This document shows positions 23,369 through 30,586 of a stretch of 32,274 nucleotides of DNA, one piece after another. The stretch lies in assembly GCA_023398295.1 (NCBI GenBank), contig JAEWSL010000065.1:1-32274 (forward strand). Direction: 5' to 3'. A program made the translations under genes and the position numbers. Every line of letters starts with the position of its first letter. The stretch's first letter is position 1. A model generated the notes under the pieces. That model did not search any database, was not told the DNA's origin, and saw only the letters and a program-made list of their open reading frames with translations. This DNA comes from Elusimicrobiota bacterium. Lineage in GTDB: Bacteria; Elusimicrobiota; Elusimicrobia; Elusimicrobiales; Elusimicrobiaceae.

Positions 23369-25650
23369 TCTTTTACAATATAAAAAAATATATGGGAAAG
23401 ATAATTAAATTTTGTTTCAGAAACATAGTAAGGCTGCTTTTTTTTGCCGCCGTGGCTTTTATGATTTTAATGACGGCGGCGTGGTTTGCCGCAGTCAAAT
23501 ATTTTAACGCGGAGCTTCTTGCCGGCTCTTTGGCCGACACTTTGCAAAAAAGTCTGGGCCGCCCGGTGCTTATAGAAAGCTTTAAGCTTACCTCCCTCAA
23601 CACTCTTGAAATCAAAAACCTGAAAATAGTGGATACCACGGCGCAGGATTACAAGGATTTGCTGTCTGTGAGGTCAGTCCTTTTGAAATGCGATTTGCCG
23701 GCTTTGCTCAAAAAGCAAATTATCATAAGGGAAATTATTTTAGACAAACCGGTAATAAGCATAGTCAAAGCCGCAGACGGCTCGCTTAACATACCTTCCA
23801 TAAAAACAAATTCCAGCCAAAGCGCCGAAGGCCAGCGCTTTGAGTTTATTTCGCAAAGCGGACGCGAAACGCAAATACTCGTGCAGGACTGGACAATGCA
23901 AGACGGCCGCATCAGCTTTCGCGACGCCGATAAAGACGTTTTGCGCTTTCTCAACAGCCTTTCCGTGCACTTCTATAATCTTAAATTTAACGCTCTTTCC
24001 AATTTCACTGCACAGTTCCTTTTAACAAACAGGACCAAAGATAAAATCATTGAAAGCGACGTCCTTATACACGGCGCGTTTAATCCCGCCGGCTTTAATC
24101 CCGCGCTTATGCAGCTTAAAAACACCGAGTTTGAGTTCGGCGGATTTAAGAGCCCGCTTACCGCAGTCGCGGATATTGAGGATTTTACCGCACCCTCCGT
24201 AAAATTAGATATTCTTCTGCCGCCTTTTACGCCAAAAGACTGGGGGTTTCTTATCTCTAATCCTACCAGTCTGAACCTTCCCGAAACTGAAATTAACATC
24301 AAAGCAAAAATACAAAAAGGCTTTAAGAGCGCCGATATTGAAAGCCTGCGCGCAACGACAAAAGATATTGCCGTTAACGCAAACGGACAGTTGACTTTTG
24401 AAAACGGAATCGGCGCAAAAGCAGTTTTTTTTACAGACGATTTTAATGTGCAGAATGCAGACTACTTCGGCATTCTTAAGCCTTACTCCGTAACGGGCAG
24501 AATAAAGGCGGAAGGCTCTCTTACTTTTGAAAACAATAAAATATCTTTCCCCTCTTTTAGCGCAGTTTCAAACGACCTCAGCTGGAAAATAAGCAATTTT
24601 ATCATTGAAAATACCGACGCCGTTTTCAAAGCAAAAGATAACTTTGACTATATGACGGCCGATATCTCCGACGGTATTTTTAACGTGGGCCGCCAGAAAG
24701 TAAGCAAAATTACGGGCACTACGACTTTAGAATATTCCAAACAAAACTTCTACGCCATCTTGAAAGACGCGCAGTTTAACGATAGAAAAATAAGAATGAG
24801 CGTTTCTATTTCCAAAGTGCGCCAGGCGGCCCTGCGTAAAATCCGCGCTTTGATTTATCTTGATTTATTTAATCCTGTTGAAATCTTTCACACCACGGAA
24901 GATTTCGTTGACGCTCTTACCAAAAACAAGACTTCCTATACTCCGGAAGAGGGCTCCCTTGCGTGGCTGCATGCCTTCAAAAAAGGTCTGCCTTCCTTTA
25001 TGCCCAATTTCAGCGGGTTTGTTTACGCAGATAAATTTGAGTCCCCCATAATCTCGGGCCAAAAATTTAACGCGGAGTTTAATTTGGAGGGCCTGCTACC
25101 CTCTATGGCCGAGCTCAGCGGCACTATCGTCGCGCGTCTTGAAGATGGTATAATTTACAAGTTGCAGGAAGCGGCAGAAAAACAAAAAGCTTTGGGGGTA
25201 GCCTTCCAGCCTTTTGTCATCATGAGCAAGATGGAGAGGGCAGGCTCTTTCAAAATGGGGCAGATATTGAAAGACACTCCGTTTGAAATTATGACCGTAT
25301 CGGCCGCTTTTAATAAAGGCAAGATGGATATAAATAATTTCTACGTTGACGGAAATGTAATAGCCGCGACGGTGGACGGCAAAGTAAACTGGGATAAGGA
25401 AAATCTTGACCTTGATATAGTGACAATGTTCAAAAATACGTCTAAGAGGGGGGCGTTGTCCGAAAACCTTACGGACGAAAGCGGCGAGCCCGCTTTGGCC
25501 TTCGGCGCAAAGGGCGCGATGATAAACCCCTCCATTGAAATGAAGAGCCCTAAAAAAACCGGCGCAAAAATCGCAGCCGCGCGCCAAAAAGGCGTAAGAA
25601 CAGACTTCAGCGCGGGACAGGATTTTATCAAGGATATGCAAGGGAGATAG
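23365..25650 (+). CDS. AsmA-like protein (large envelope protein)
   Basis: This 761-residue protein has one N-terminal membrane anchor (about residues 22-45), then a long beta-rich region beginning LAGSLADTLQKSLGRPVLIESFKL...LEIKNLKIVD, the typical opening of AsmA/TamB-type proteins. Such proteins bridge inner and outer membranes and are implicated in phospholipid transport. A second conserved block lies near the C-terminus (SGTIVARLEDGIIYKLQEA... and the DGNVIAATVDGKVN segment). The membrane anchor and lack of a cleavage motif suggest an inner-membrane, periplasm-facing protein. The start at 23365 is favoured by the ATGA overlap; a later in-frame ATG (residue 10) is possible. Family membership is clear in outline, the exact subgroup is not. 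Confidence 0.75.
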   Translation: MIFYNIKKYMGKIIKFCFRNIVRLLFFAAVAFMILMTAAWFAAVKYFNAELLAGSLADTLQKSLGRPVLIESFKLTSLNTLEIKNLKIVDTTAQDYKDLLSVRSVLLKCDLPALLKKQIIIREIILDKPVISIVKAADGSLNIPSIKTNSSQSAEGQRFEFISQSGRETQILVQDWTMQDGRISFRDADKDVLRFLNSLSVHFYNLKFNALSNFTAQFLLTNRTKDKIIESDVLIHGAFNPAGFNPALMQLKNTEFEFGGFKSPLTAVADIEDFTAPSVKLDILLPPFTPKDWGFLISNPTSLNLPETEINIKAKIQKGFKSADIESLRATTKDIAVNANGQLTFENGIGAKAVFFTDDFNVQNADYFGILKPYSVTGRIKAEGSLTFENNKISFPSFSAVSNDLSWKISNFIIENTDAVFKAKDNFDYMTADISDGIFNVGRQKVSKITGTTTLEYSKQNFYAILKDAQFNDRKIRMSVSISKVRQAALRKIRALIYLDLFNPVEIFHTTEDFVDALTKNKTSYTPEEGSLAWLHAFKKGLPSFMPNFSGFVYADKFESPIISGQKFNAEFNLEGLLPSMAELSGTIVARLEDGIIYKLQEAAEKQKALGVAFQPFVIMSKMERAGSFKMGQILKDTPFEIMTVSAAFNKGKMDINNFYVDGNVIAATVDGKVNWDKENLDLDIVTMFKNTSKRGALSENLTDESGEPALAFGAKGAMINPSIEMKSPKKTGAKIAAARQKGVRTDFSAGQDFIKDMQGR

Positions 25651-25653
25651 CTT

Positions 25654-26229
25654 ATGTTAAAAAAACCTAAAATAAATATAATAAGCCTCTTAGGGGAATA
25701 CGAGGCTTTGCAGGACGGGCATTTTGAGCTGCCCTGCGGCCTGCACATTCAAAGCTATGTGGACACCACCGCGCTTATGCAGTACCCGTCCATAGCCGCA
25801 AAAATAGGGGAAAGCCTGGCCGGATTATTTGATAAAAAAGCGGACGTCGTATTTTCCCCCACGGTGGAAAATTCCGTCATAGCCCAGGAAGTCGCCCGCG
25901 TCAAAAAAGCGCGCGCCGTTTTTGCCACCGACGAAAACGGCTTTATGAAATTAAAAGGTTCCATGACCATAAAAGAAGGCGAAAAAGTTTTGATAGTGGA
26001 TAACGTAACAATGACGGGCAAAAAAGTGCAGGAGGCCTGCGCCCTTGTAACAATGCTTAAAGCGCAGATCGTGGGCATCGCGGTTATTGTAGACCGCTCG
26101 CAGGAAGGCGCCTGCGACAACGTGCCGCTGCGCGCTTTGCTTACCTATCCCCTTGATACTTACACCGAGGAAAATTGCCCCATGTGCGCGGCAAATATCC
26201 CCTTAGTTAAAAAAGGAGAAAATAAATGA
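25654..26229 (+). CDS. PyrE-like (orotate phosphoribosyltransferase-type) protein, divergent
   Basis: This 191-residue protein follows the layout of Thermus-type orotate phosphoribosyltransferase: GHFELPCGLHIQSYV at the N-terminus, the PRPP-binding segment KVLIVDNVTMTG (about 111-122), and a C-terminal NCPMCAANIPLVKKG. Important positions deviate. The PRPP motif has D116-N117 where the family normally has two acidic residues. The segment that usually reads GPA.GG.I.A.E is SPTVENSVIAQE. The flexible-loop Glu-Arg pair is replaced by TDEN. It may be a weak or re-purposed phosphoribosyltransferase; orotate use should not be assumed. GGGAG precedes the start, and its end overlaps rlmI by 4 bases. 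Confidence 0.7.
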   Translation: MLKKPKINIISLLGEYEALQDGHFELPCGLHIQSYVDTTALMQYPSIAAKIGESLAGLFDKKADVVFSPTVENSVIAQEVARVKKARAVFATDENGFMKLKGSMTIKEGEKVLIVDNVTMTGKKVQEACALVTMLKAQIVGIAVIVDRSQEGACDNVPLRALLTYPLDTYTEENCPMCAANIPLVKKGENK

Positions 26230-27398
26230 TAGACGTAAAACTCAGGGCCAAAGAAGAACACCGCATAAATAAGGGACATTACTGGATTTTTTCAAACGAG
26301 CTTGATAAAGTTGACACCTCCGTAAAAGCGGGCAGCATGGTGCGCGTTTTGGATTACCAAAATAAAATTTTGGGCATAGGCACTTTTAATCCGCACAGCT
26401 TAATTGCGGTAAGGCTGCTGGCAAAAGGCAAAGATTACCTTGAAGACGATTTCGTTTTTGAAAGGCTGGACGCCGCTTACAGCTACCGCAAGCAGTTTAA
26501 TATCCGCCGCGCGGGCCGTATGTGCTACGGCGACAGCGACGGCTTAAGCGGCCTTGTTATTGACCGCTACGGCGACTATCTTGTAATTGATATTCTTACC
26601 GCCGGCATGGAAGTGTTAAAGCAGGATATTTTGGACGCTGTTCAAAAAATATTCAAACCCAAAGGCGTTTTGCTGCGCAATGATTCGCCTTTCCGCACGC
26701 TTGAAGGCCTTTCTAACGAACCGCAGATAATAGGCAAAGTGCCCGAAGAAATTGAAATAGAAGAAAATAAAGTTAAATTTACGGTCCCCCTTCACGGCGG
26801 ACAAAAAACCGGATTTTATTTTGACCAGCGCGATAACAGGGCTTTCCTAAAACCCTATTTCAAAGATAAAATCGTGCTGGACCTTTACTCTTATATGGGC
26901 GCTTTCGGCATAAACGCCGCTTTAAGCGGGGCCGCCGCCGTTTGGGGCGTAGACAGTTCCGCCCAAGCCGTTGAGTACGCCAACAAAAACGCCGAACTTA
27001 ACGGCGTAAAGAGTATATGCGAGTATAGAAAAGACGACGCTGAGCGCCTCTTAAGCGCTCTTAAAAAAGGGGAGCTGCCCTCCCGTCCGGATTTTATTTT
27101 GCTGGACCCGCCTTCTTTCGTCAAAAACAGAAAAAGTCTGCCGCAGGCCGTAAGCCTCTACGTCAAGCTCAACCGTATGGCTCTGGAGGGCTTGGAAAGC
27201 GGCTCCATGCTTGCGACTTCAACCTGCTCCCACCATATAACAAGGGAACTTTTCGCCGATATCCTGAGGCAGGCCGCCGCCAAAGCGGGCAAACGCGTAA
27301 CTCTGGTATCCTTAAGAGGACAGGCTAAAGACCACCCGATACTCCTGGGAATGCCGGAAACGGAATATCTGCACTTTGCGCTGCTTTATGTGCATTAA
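26226..27398 (+). CDS. rlmI: Class I SAM-dependent rRNA methyltransferase, RlmI type
   Basis: This 390-residue protein has the architecture of RlmI, the 23S rRNA m5C methyltransferase: an N-terminal PUA-like domain (residues about 1-75, with GHYWIFSNELDK), a central EEHGD-like domain with GLVIDRYGDYLVIDI, and a C-terminal Rossmann methyltransferase with VLDLYSYMGAFGINA (SAM loop, about 218), VWGVDSSAQAVEYA and LLDPPSFVKNRKS (about 294). STCSHHI (about 335) carries a cysteine suited to the m5C mechanism. The gene overlaps the PyrE-like gene by 4 bases and ends the long gcv-headed run; a terminator hairpin follows. Confidence 0.88.
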   Translation: MIDVKLRAKEEHRINKGHYWIFSNELDKVDTSVKAGSMVRVLDYQNKILGIGTFNPHSLIAVRLLAKGKDYLEDDFVFERLDAAYSYRKQFNIRRAGRMCYGDSDGLSGLVIDRYGDYLVIDILTAGMEVLKQDILDAVQKIFKPKGVLLRNDSPFRTLEGLSNEPQIIGKVPEEIEIEENKVKFTVPLHGGQKTGFYFDQRDNRAFLKPYFKDKIVLDLYSYMGAFGINAALSGAAAVWGVDSSAQAVEYANKNAELNGVKSICEYRKDDAERLLSALKKGELPSRPDFILLDPPSFVKNRKSLPQAVSLYVKLNRMALEGLESGSMLATSTCSHHITRELFADILRQAAAKAGKRVTLVSLRGQAKDHPILLGMPETEYLHFALLYVH

Positions 27399-27419
27399 AT
27401 AGCTTTTTTGCGCCGCAAT

Positions 27420-27450
27420 AAACCCCGCGTAAACGCGGGGTTTATTTATT
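27420..27450 (+). terminator. Terminator after rlmI
   Basis: AAACCCCGCG (27420-27429) and CGCGGGGTTT (27434-27443) form a perfect 10-base-pair stem with a 4-base TAAA loop. The T-rich run TTTATTTATT that follows completes an intrinsic terminator. Confidence 0.85.
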
Positions 27451-27468
27451 CGCGCGCGCCATATTTTG

Positions 27469-27474
27469 TATAAT
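27469..27474 (+). promoter_or_regulatory. -10 box of the tRNA-Leu promoter
   Basis: TATAAT (27469-27474) lies 18 bases before the tRNA, allowing a short 5' leader. A weak -35 candidate (TTATTC) sits in the T-tract of the preceding terminator. No other promoter or terminator is visible before psd, so tRNA-Leu may be co-transcribed with psd-pssA. Confidence 0.5.
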
Positions 27475-27492
27475 AAATAGGTAATTTTACGC

Positions 27493-27576
27493 GGGCTGGT
27501 GGCGGAATTGGTAGACGCGACAGACTTAAAATCTGTTGATAGCAATATCGTGGGGGTTCGAGTCCCCCCCTGCCCA
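27493..27576 (+). tRNA. tRNA-Leu (anticodon UAA)
   Basis: The 84-base class II tRNA has acceptor strands GGGCTGG (27493-27499) and CCTGCCC (27569-27575) and discriminator A. It also has the typical D-arm TGGCGGAATTGGTAGAC, an anticodon stem ACAGA/TCTGT around loop CTTAAAA with anticodon TAA (27527-27529), a long variable arm with a GATA/TATC stem, and a T-arm GGGGG-TTCGAGT-CCCCC. The acceptor stem has a U-U mismatch at pair 5-68. CCA is not encoded and must be added by the nucleotidyltransferase. Confidence 0.97.
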
Positions 27577-27615
27577 TTGTGTATTGTTTTTTGACAGACT
27601 TCCTTTGGAGGACTT

Positions 27616-28296
27616 ATGTTGCAGGATTTTAAGCGCAGTTTGGGGGAAGTGTTTTCCTGGATAGGGACAGTCCTTCCCATAGGCAGGAAAGCCGCCGCCC
27701 AAGTCTTTTTGCTTGCGGTTATTCTTTTGGGAATTTATTTTTATCAGGGCTCTCTCATTGAAATAATCCTTGCCGCAATCTATTTCCTGCTGGCTTTTTT
27801 TATACTCTTCTTCTTTAGAGATCCCCCCAGAAATGCCGAGTTCGCAAAAGACGAAATTGCCTGCCCGGCGGACGGGAAAATCCTCTCCATCAAAACGGAA
27901 GATAATCCAAATATCCTTGTAATAAGAATCTTTTTAAGCGTTTTTAACGTGCATATCCAGCGCGCGCCTATAGATGGGTTTGTGGAAGAAGTCAAATACA
28001 CTAAAGGTCATTTCTTTTTTGCAAATAATCCCCAGGCCGATAAAAACGAACGCAATCTGATAACAATTAAAGACGGCGACAAAACCGTCGCCTTTGAACA
28101 AATAACGGGCGCCATAGCCCGCAGAATAGAATGCTGGGTTACAAAAGACGATCCGCTTAAAGCGGGGCAGAAAGCGGGGCTGATTTATTTTGGCTCGCAG
28201 GTGGCCCTGTATCTTCCCAAAGACAAAGTGAGAATAACCGTAAAGGAAGGTCAAAGCGTACAAGGCGCTTTAACCGTAATCGGCCTTTGGAAATAG
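27616..28296 (+). CDS. psd: Phosphatidylserine decarboxylase proenzyme (short form)
   Basis: This 226-residue protein makes phosphatidylethanolamine from phosphatidylserine. It is of the short PSD class: two N-terminal membrane segments (about 25-42 and 47-66), FRDPPRNAEFAKDEIACPADGKI with the catalytic Asp near 86, NVHIQRAP with His at 113, and the self-cleavage site FG193-S194Q near the C-terminus, where the pyruvoyl group forms at Ser194. The usual LGST of long PSDs is FGSQ here, as expected for this class (FGSR is common). GGAGG precedes the ATG. The gene lies 39 bases after tRNA-Leu and 10 bases before pssA, its pathway partner. Confidence 0.92.
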   Translation: MLQDFKRSLGEVFSWIGTVLPIGRKAAAQVFLLAVILLGIYFYQGSLIEIILAAIYFLLAFFILFFFRDPPRNAEFAKDEIACPADGKILSIKTEDNPNILVIRIFLSVFNVHIQRAPIDGFVEEVKYTKGHFFFANNPQADKNERNLITIKDGDKTVAFEQITGAIARRIECWVTKDDPLKAGQKAGLIYFGSQVALYLPKDKVRITVKEGQSVQGALTVIGLWK

Positions 28297-28306
28297 GAGT
28301 TTTTTT

Positions 28307-29086
28307 ATGGATTTACAAAAAATAAAACACGCCGGGCTTATCACCATTCCATCGCTGTTTACCGTGGGCAATATCTGCTGCGGATTTTTTTCTATTTTAT
28401 CTTCTTTCGGCGGATACTACTCGCGCGCGGGCTGGCTGGTGTTTGCCGCTATGGTGCTGGACGCTTTTGACGGCAGGGTGGCAAGACTGCTGCACGCGGA
28501 GTCCCCTTTCGGCGTAGAAATGGATTCCCTGGCGGATTTAATTTCCTTTTGCGCCGCGCCGGCAATTTTAATTTATTTTATCGCCCTTGAAGATACCCCC
28601 TTCGGCGCGGCCATAGCGTTTATGTTTCTGCTTTTTGGCGCAATAAGACTGGCCCGCTTCAATGTTTCGGCTCAGGAAAATAAAGGCTCTAAAAAATATT
28701 TCAGCGGGCTGCCAACTCCGGCCGCCGCCGCCGTCCTGGCCTCTTTTGCCATTTCCTACGATATCTTTGCATTGGACGCAGGCGGCAGAATGTCGCCCCT
28801 GATGTCTGCCTATCTGCCCTATATTTACAGCACAATCGCTTTTATAACGGTAGCTTTATCTTTACTTATGGTTTCCGGCATTCCTTATGCGGCCTTTAAG
28901 GGCGGCGCGGGCAATACCAAAAAGAAAATAACGCTTACAAAACTTGTTTTGATAGTTTTTGTGCTGGCGTTATTTGTCAAATATCCGCAGGATATAGTGT
29001 TCATAGTCTTCGGCATTTACGCGCTGATGGGAATTGTGATGTTTTTCTTCCGTGCGTTTAAGCATCTGGAAGAAAAAAACAGTTAG
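28307..29086 (+). CDS. pssA: CDP-diacylglycerol-serine O-phosphatidyltransferase
   Basis: This 259-residue membrane enzyme joins serine to CDP-diacylglycerol, producing the substrate of Psd. The CDP-alcohol phosphatidyltransferase motif DGx2ARx8Gx3Dx3D is complete: DGRVAR, then G and the two Asp residues in FGVEMDSLADLIS (about 50-80). Several further membrane segments follow, and the SGLPTPAAA segment after NKGSKKYF is characteristic of PssA. AGGAG precedes the start. It is the last gene on the plus strand and ends 11 bases before the 3' end of uppS on the other strand, without a clear terminator between them. Confidence 0.95.
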   Translation: MDLQKIKHAGLITIPSLFTVGNICCGFFSILSSFGGYYSRAGWLVFAAMVLDAFDGRVARLLHAESPFGVEMDSLADLISFCAAPAILIYFIALEDTPFGAAIAFMFLLFGAIRLARFNVSAQENKGSKKYFSGLPTPAAAAVLASFAISYDIFALDAGGRMSPLMSAYLPYIYSTIAFITVALSLLMVSGIPYAAFKGGAGNTKKKITLTKLVLIVFVLALFVKYPQDIVFIVFGIYALMGIVMFFFRAFKHLEEKNS

Positions 29087-29097
29087 AACAGAACTTA

Positions 29098-29781
29098 TCA
29101 GACGGCTTTTGTCCCGCCGAAGCGGCGCTTTCGGCCGGCGTATTCTTCAAGGGCAAGAGCAAATTCTTTCTCTCTAAAATCGGGCCACAGAACGGGAGTA
29201 AAATAAAACTCGCTGTAGGCGCACTGCCATAAAAGGAAATTGGACAGGCGCTGTTCGCCTGAAGTTCTTATAATTAGATCCGGCGCGGGGATATCGGCAT
29301 AAAGGGAGCGGGTAATATCTTTCTCGCTTATTTTGCGCTTTTGGGACGCAAGAAGTTGATTTACCGCATCGCATATCTCCTGCCGCCCGCCGTAATTAAG
29401 GGCCAGGTTTACCGTTAACTTTTTAGCGTTTTTAGTAAGCAGAATTATTTTCTCAAGCCTTGCCAAAACATCTTTGGGAAGGCCTTTTTTGCGTCCGCTG
29501 AAAATTACTTTTACGCCTTCGTATTTGGAGGTGGAAAACTCGTCAATAGTTTTCTTAAGAAGGCTCATAAGACCAAAGATTTCTGTTTTGGGACGCACCC
29601 AATTTTCGGTTGAAAAAGCATAAAGCGTAAGATACTTAACGCCTAAAGTCTTGGCCGCGTTTATAACGGCCTCAACGCTTTTTGCGCCCTCTTCGTGGCC
29701 TTGACCGCGCGGCAGCTTGCGCAAGGCGGCCCAGCGGCCGTTGCCGTCCATTATGATGGCGATATGAGAGGGAGCTTTCAT
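29098..29781 (-). CDS. uppS: Undecaprenyl diphosphate synthase (cis-prenyltransferase)
   Basis: This 227-residue enzyme extends farnesyl diphosphate with isopentenyl units to C55. Signatures are HIAIIMDGNGRWA at the N-terminus with the catalytic Asp, YAFSTENWVRP (about 65), LNLALNYGGRQEI, and the C-terminal DLIIRTSGEQRLSNFLLWQCAYSEFYF. The start at 29781 gives the normal N-terminus just before HIAIIMDGNGRW. A longer in-frame extension beginning at 29934 would run through the palindromic element and is not family-like. A perfect TATAAT lies 6 bases upstream of the ATG, so the mRNA is probably leaderless. Its product is the diphosphate substrate of uppP at 6223-7005. Confidence 0.95.
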   Translation of the reverse strand: MKAPSHIAIIMDGNGRWAALRKLPRGQGHEEGAKSVEAVINAAKTLGVKYLTLYAFSTENWVRPKTEIFGLMSLLKKTIDEFSTSKYEGVKVIFSGRKKGLPKDVLARLEKIILLTKNAKKLTVNLALNYGGRQEICDAVNQLLASQKRKISEKDITRSLYADIPAPDLIIRTSGEQRLSNFLLWQCAYSEFYFTPVLWPDFREKEFALALEEYAGRKRRFGGTKAV

Positions 29782-29787
29782 ACTTAT

Positions 29788-29793
29788 ATTATA
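29788..29793 (-). promoter_or_regulatory. -10 box of a predicted leaderless uppS promoter
   Basis: On the minus strand a perfect TATAAT is separated by six bases (ATAAGT) from the uppS ATG at 29781. No Shine-Dalgarno sequence and no strong -35 are visible. The geometry is identical to accB, addB and gcvT. Confidence 0.55.
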
Positions 29794-29829
29794 ACATTTG
29801 ATACTAACAGCAGAAGCACAACAACGACA

Positions 29830-29980
29830 ATTTGGTATGAAAATAAAATTTTCAGGTGAACAATTTTCTGCTTTTGGGATATTTTGATTTTTCCCTACGC
29901 TCTCCATGGACAAAAAAAACGCAAAGTTGCCCAAAATTGTAAAACTGTGCGCTTGAAAGAATTGGCTGCTAATACCAAAT
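29830..29980. repeat. Palindromic intergenic element, copy 2, with 9-base outer inverted repeats
   Basis: ATTTGGTAT at 29830-29838 and ATACCAAAT at 29972-29980 are perfect inverted repeats framing 151 bases. Inside, 29863-29895 (CTTTTGGGATATTTTGATTTTTCCC core) pairs imperfectly with 29908-29937. Landmarks shared with copy 1 in the same order are TTTTCAG, ATTTTGATTTTT, CTACG, CCCAAA and TGTGCGCT (29946-29953). It fills most of the gap between frr and uppS and contains no credible gene. It could act as a processing or termination structure for the frr transcript. Confidence 0.55.
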
Positions 29981-29991
29981 AAAGCTGAAAA

Positions 29992-30555
29992 TTAAACCGT
30001 CATTATTTCTTTTTCTTTCTCCGCCACTACCTGCCCTATAAGCACAATGTTGGCGTCGGTCGTTTTCTGCACATCAGTTTCATAGCGCGATAAGTCGTCT
30101 TGCGAAATCTCGCCCAGTTTTTGCGCTTTCTTAAGCTTCTCAAGCGCGTCCCTGCGCAGATTGCGGACATTGACTTTATAATCCTCGCTCATTTTACTGA
30201 TAGTCTTGGTAAGGGTTTTGCGTCTGTCTTCGGTCATCGGGGGGAAAATTATCCTTATTATCTTGCCGTCATTTTGCGGCGTTACGCCTAAATCGGCCTG
30301 CTGCAAAGCCTTTTCAATTTCCTTTATAACGCTTACGTCCCAGGGCTGTATTTCCAAAGTTTTAGCGTCAGCCGTATTGATAAGCGCCATCTGCTTGAGC
30401 GGAGTGGGCACACCGTAATAATCAACACGCACCGACTCCAGCATCTGCGGATTGGCGCGGCCTGTTCTTAAAGTGCTTAAATCTTTTTTAAGTTTCTGCG
30501 GGACTTCGGCCATTTCCCCTTTGATTTTTGACAAAAACTCGTTAACAGTTTCCAT
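29992..30555 (-). CDS. frr: Ribosome recycling factor
   Basis: This 187-residue protein works with EF-G to split the post-termination ribosome. It is recognised by LRTGRANPQMLESVRVDYYGVPTPL (about 29-53), the long three-helix-bundle region, and the KIIRIIFPPMTEDRRK segment (about 102-116). The length is normal (about 185). It follows the order pyrH-frr-uppS common in bacteria, here with an extra gene between pyrH and frr. A perfect TATAAT and a GAGAGG ribosome-binding site precede the start, so it probably has its own leadered promoter. Confidence 0.97.
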   Translation of the reverse strand: METVNEFLSKIKGEMAEVPQKLKKDLSTLRTGRANPQMLESVRVDYYGVPTPLKQMALINTADAKTLEIQPWDVSVIKEIEKALQQADLGVTPQNDGKIIRIIFPPMTEDRRKTLTKTISKMSEDYKVNVRNLRRDALEKLKKAQKLGEISQDDLSRYETDVQKTTDANIVLIGQVVAEKEKEIMTV

Positions 30556-30578
30556 AAATAGACCTCTCTTTTTTTATT

Positions 30579-30584
30579 ATTATA
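30579..30584 (-). promoter_or_regulatory. -10 box of a likely frr promoter
   Basis: On the minus strand TATAAT lies 23 bases before the frr ATG, immediately after the stop codon of the upstream gene. GAGAGG, 7 bases before the ATG, is the ribosome-binding site. No convincing -35 is seen. Confidence 0.4.
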
Positions 30585-30586
30585 TC

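Noticed and set aside
27588..27615. TTGACA (27591-27596) as a psd promoter
   Set aside because: The matching -10 position would fall on the psd start codon itself, with no TATAAT-like sequence.
29782..29934. A 51-residue N-terminal extension of UppS
   Set aside because: It runs through the palindromic element, is not family-like, and the ATG at 29781 sits just before the conserved HIAIIMDGNGRW with a promoter 6 bases away.
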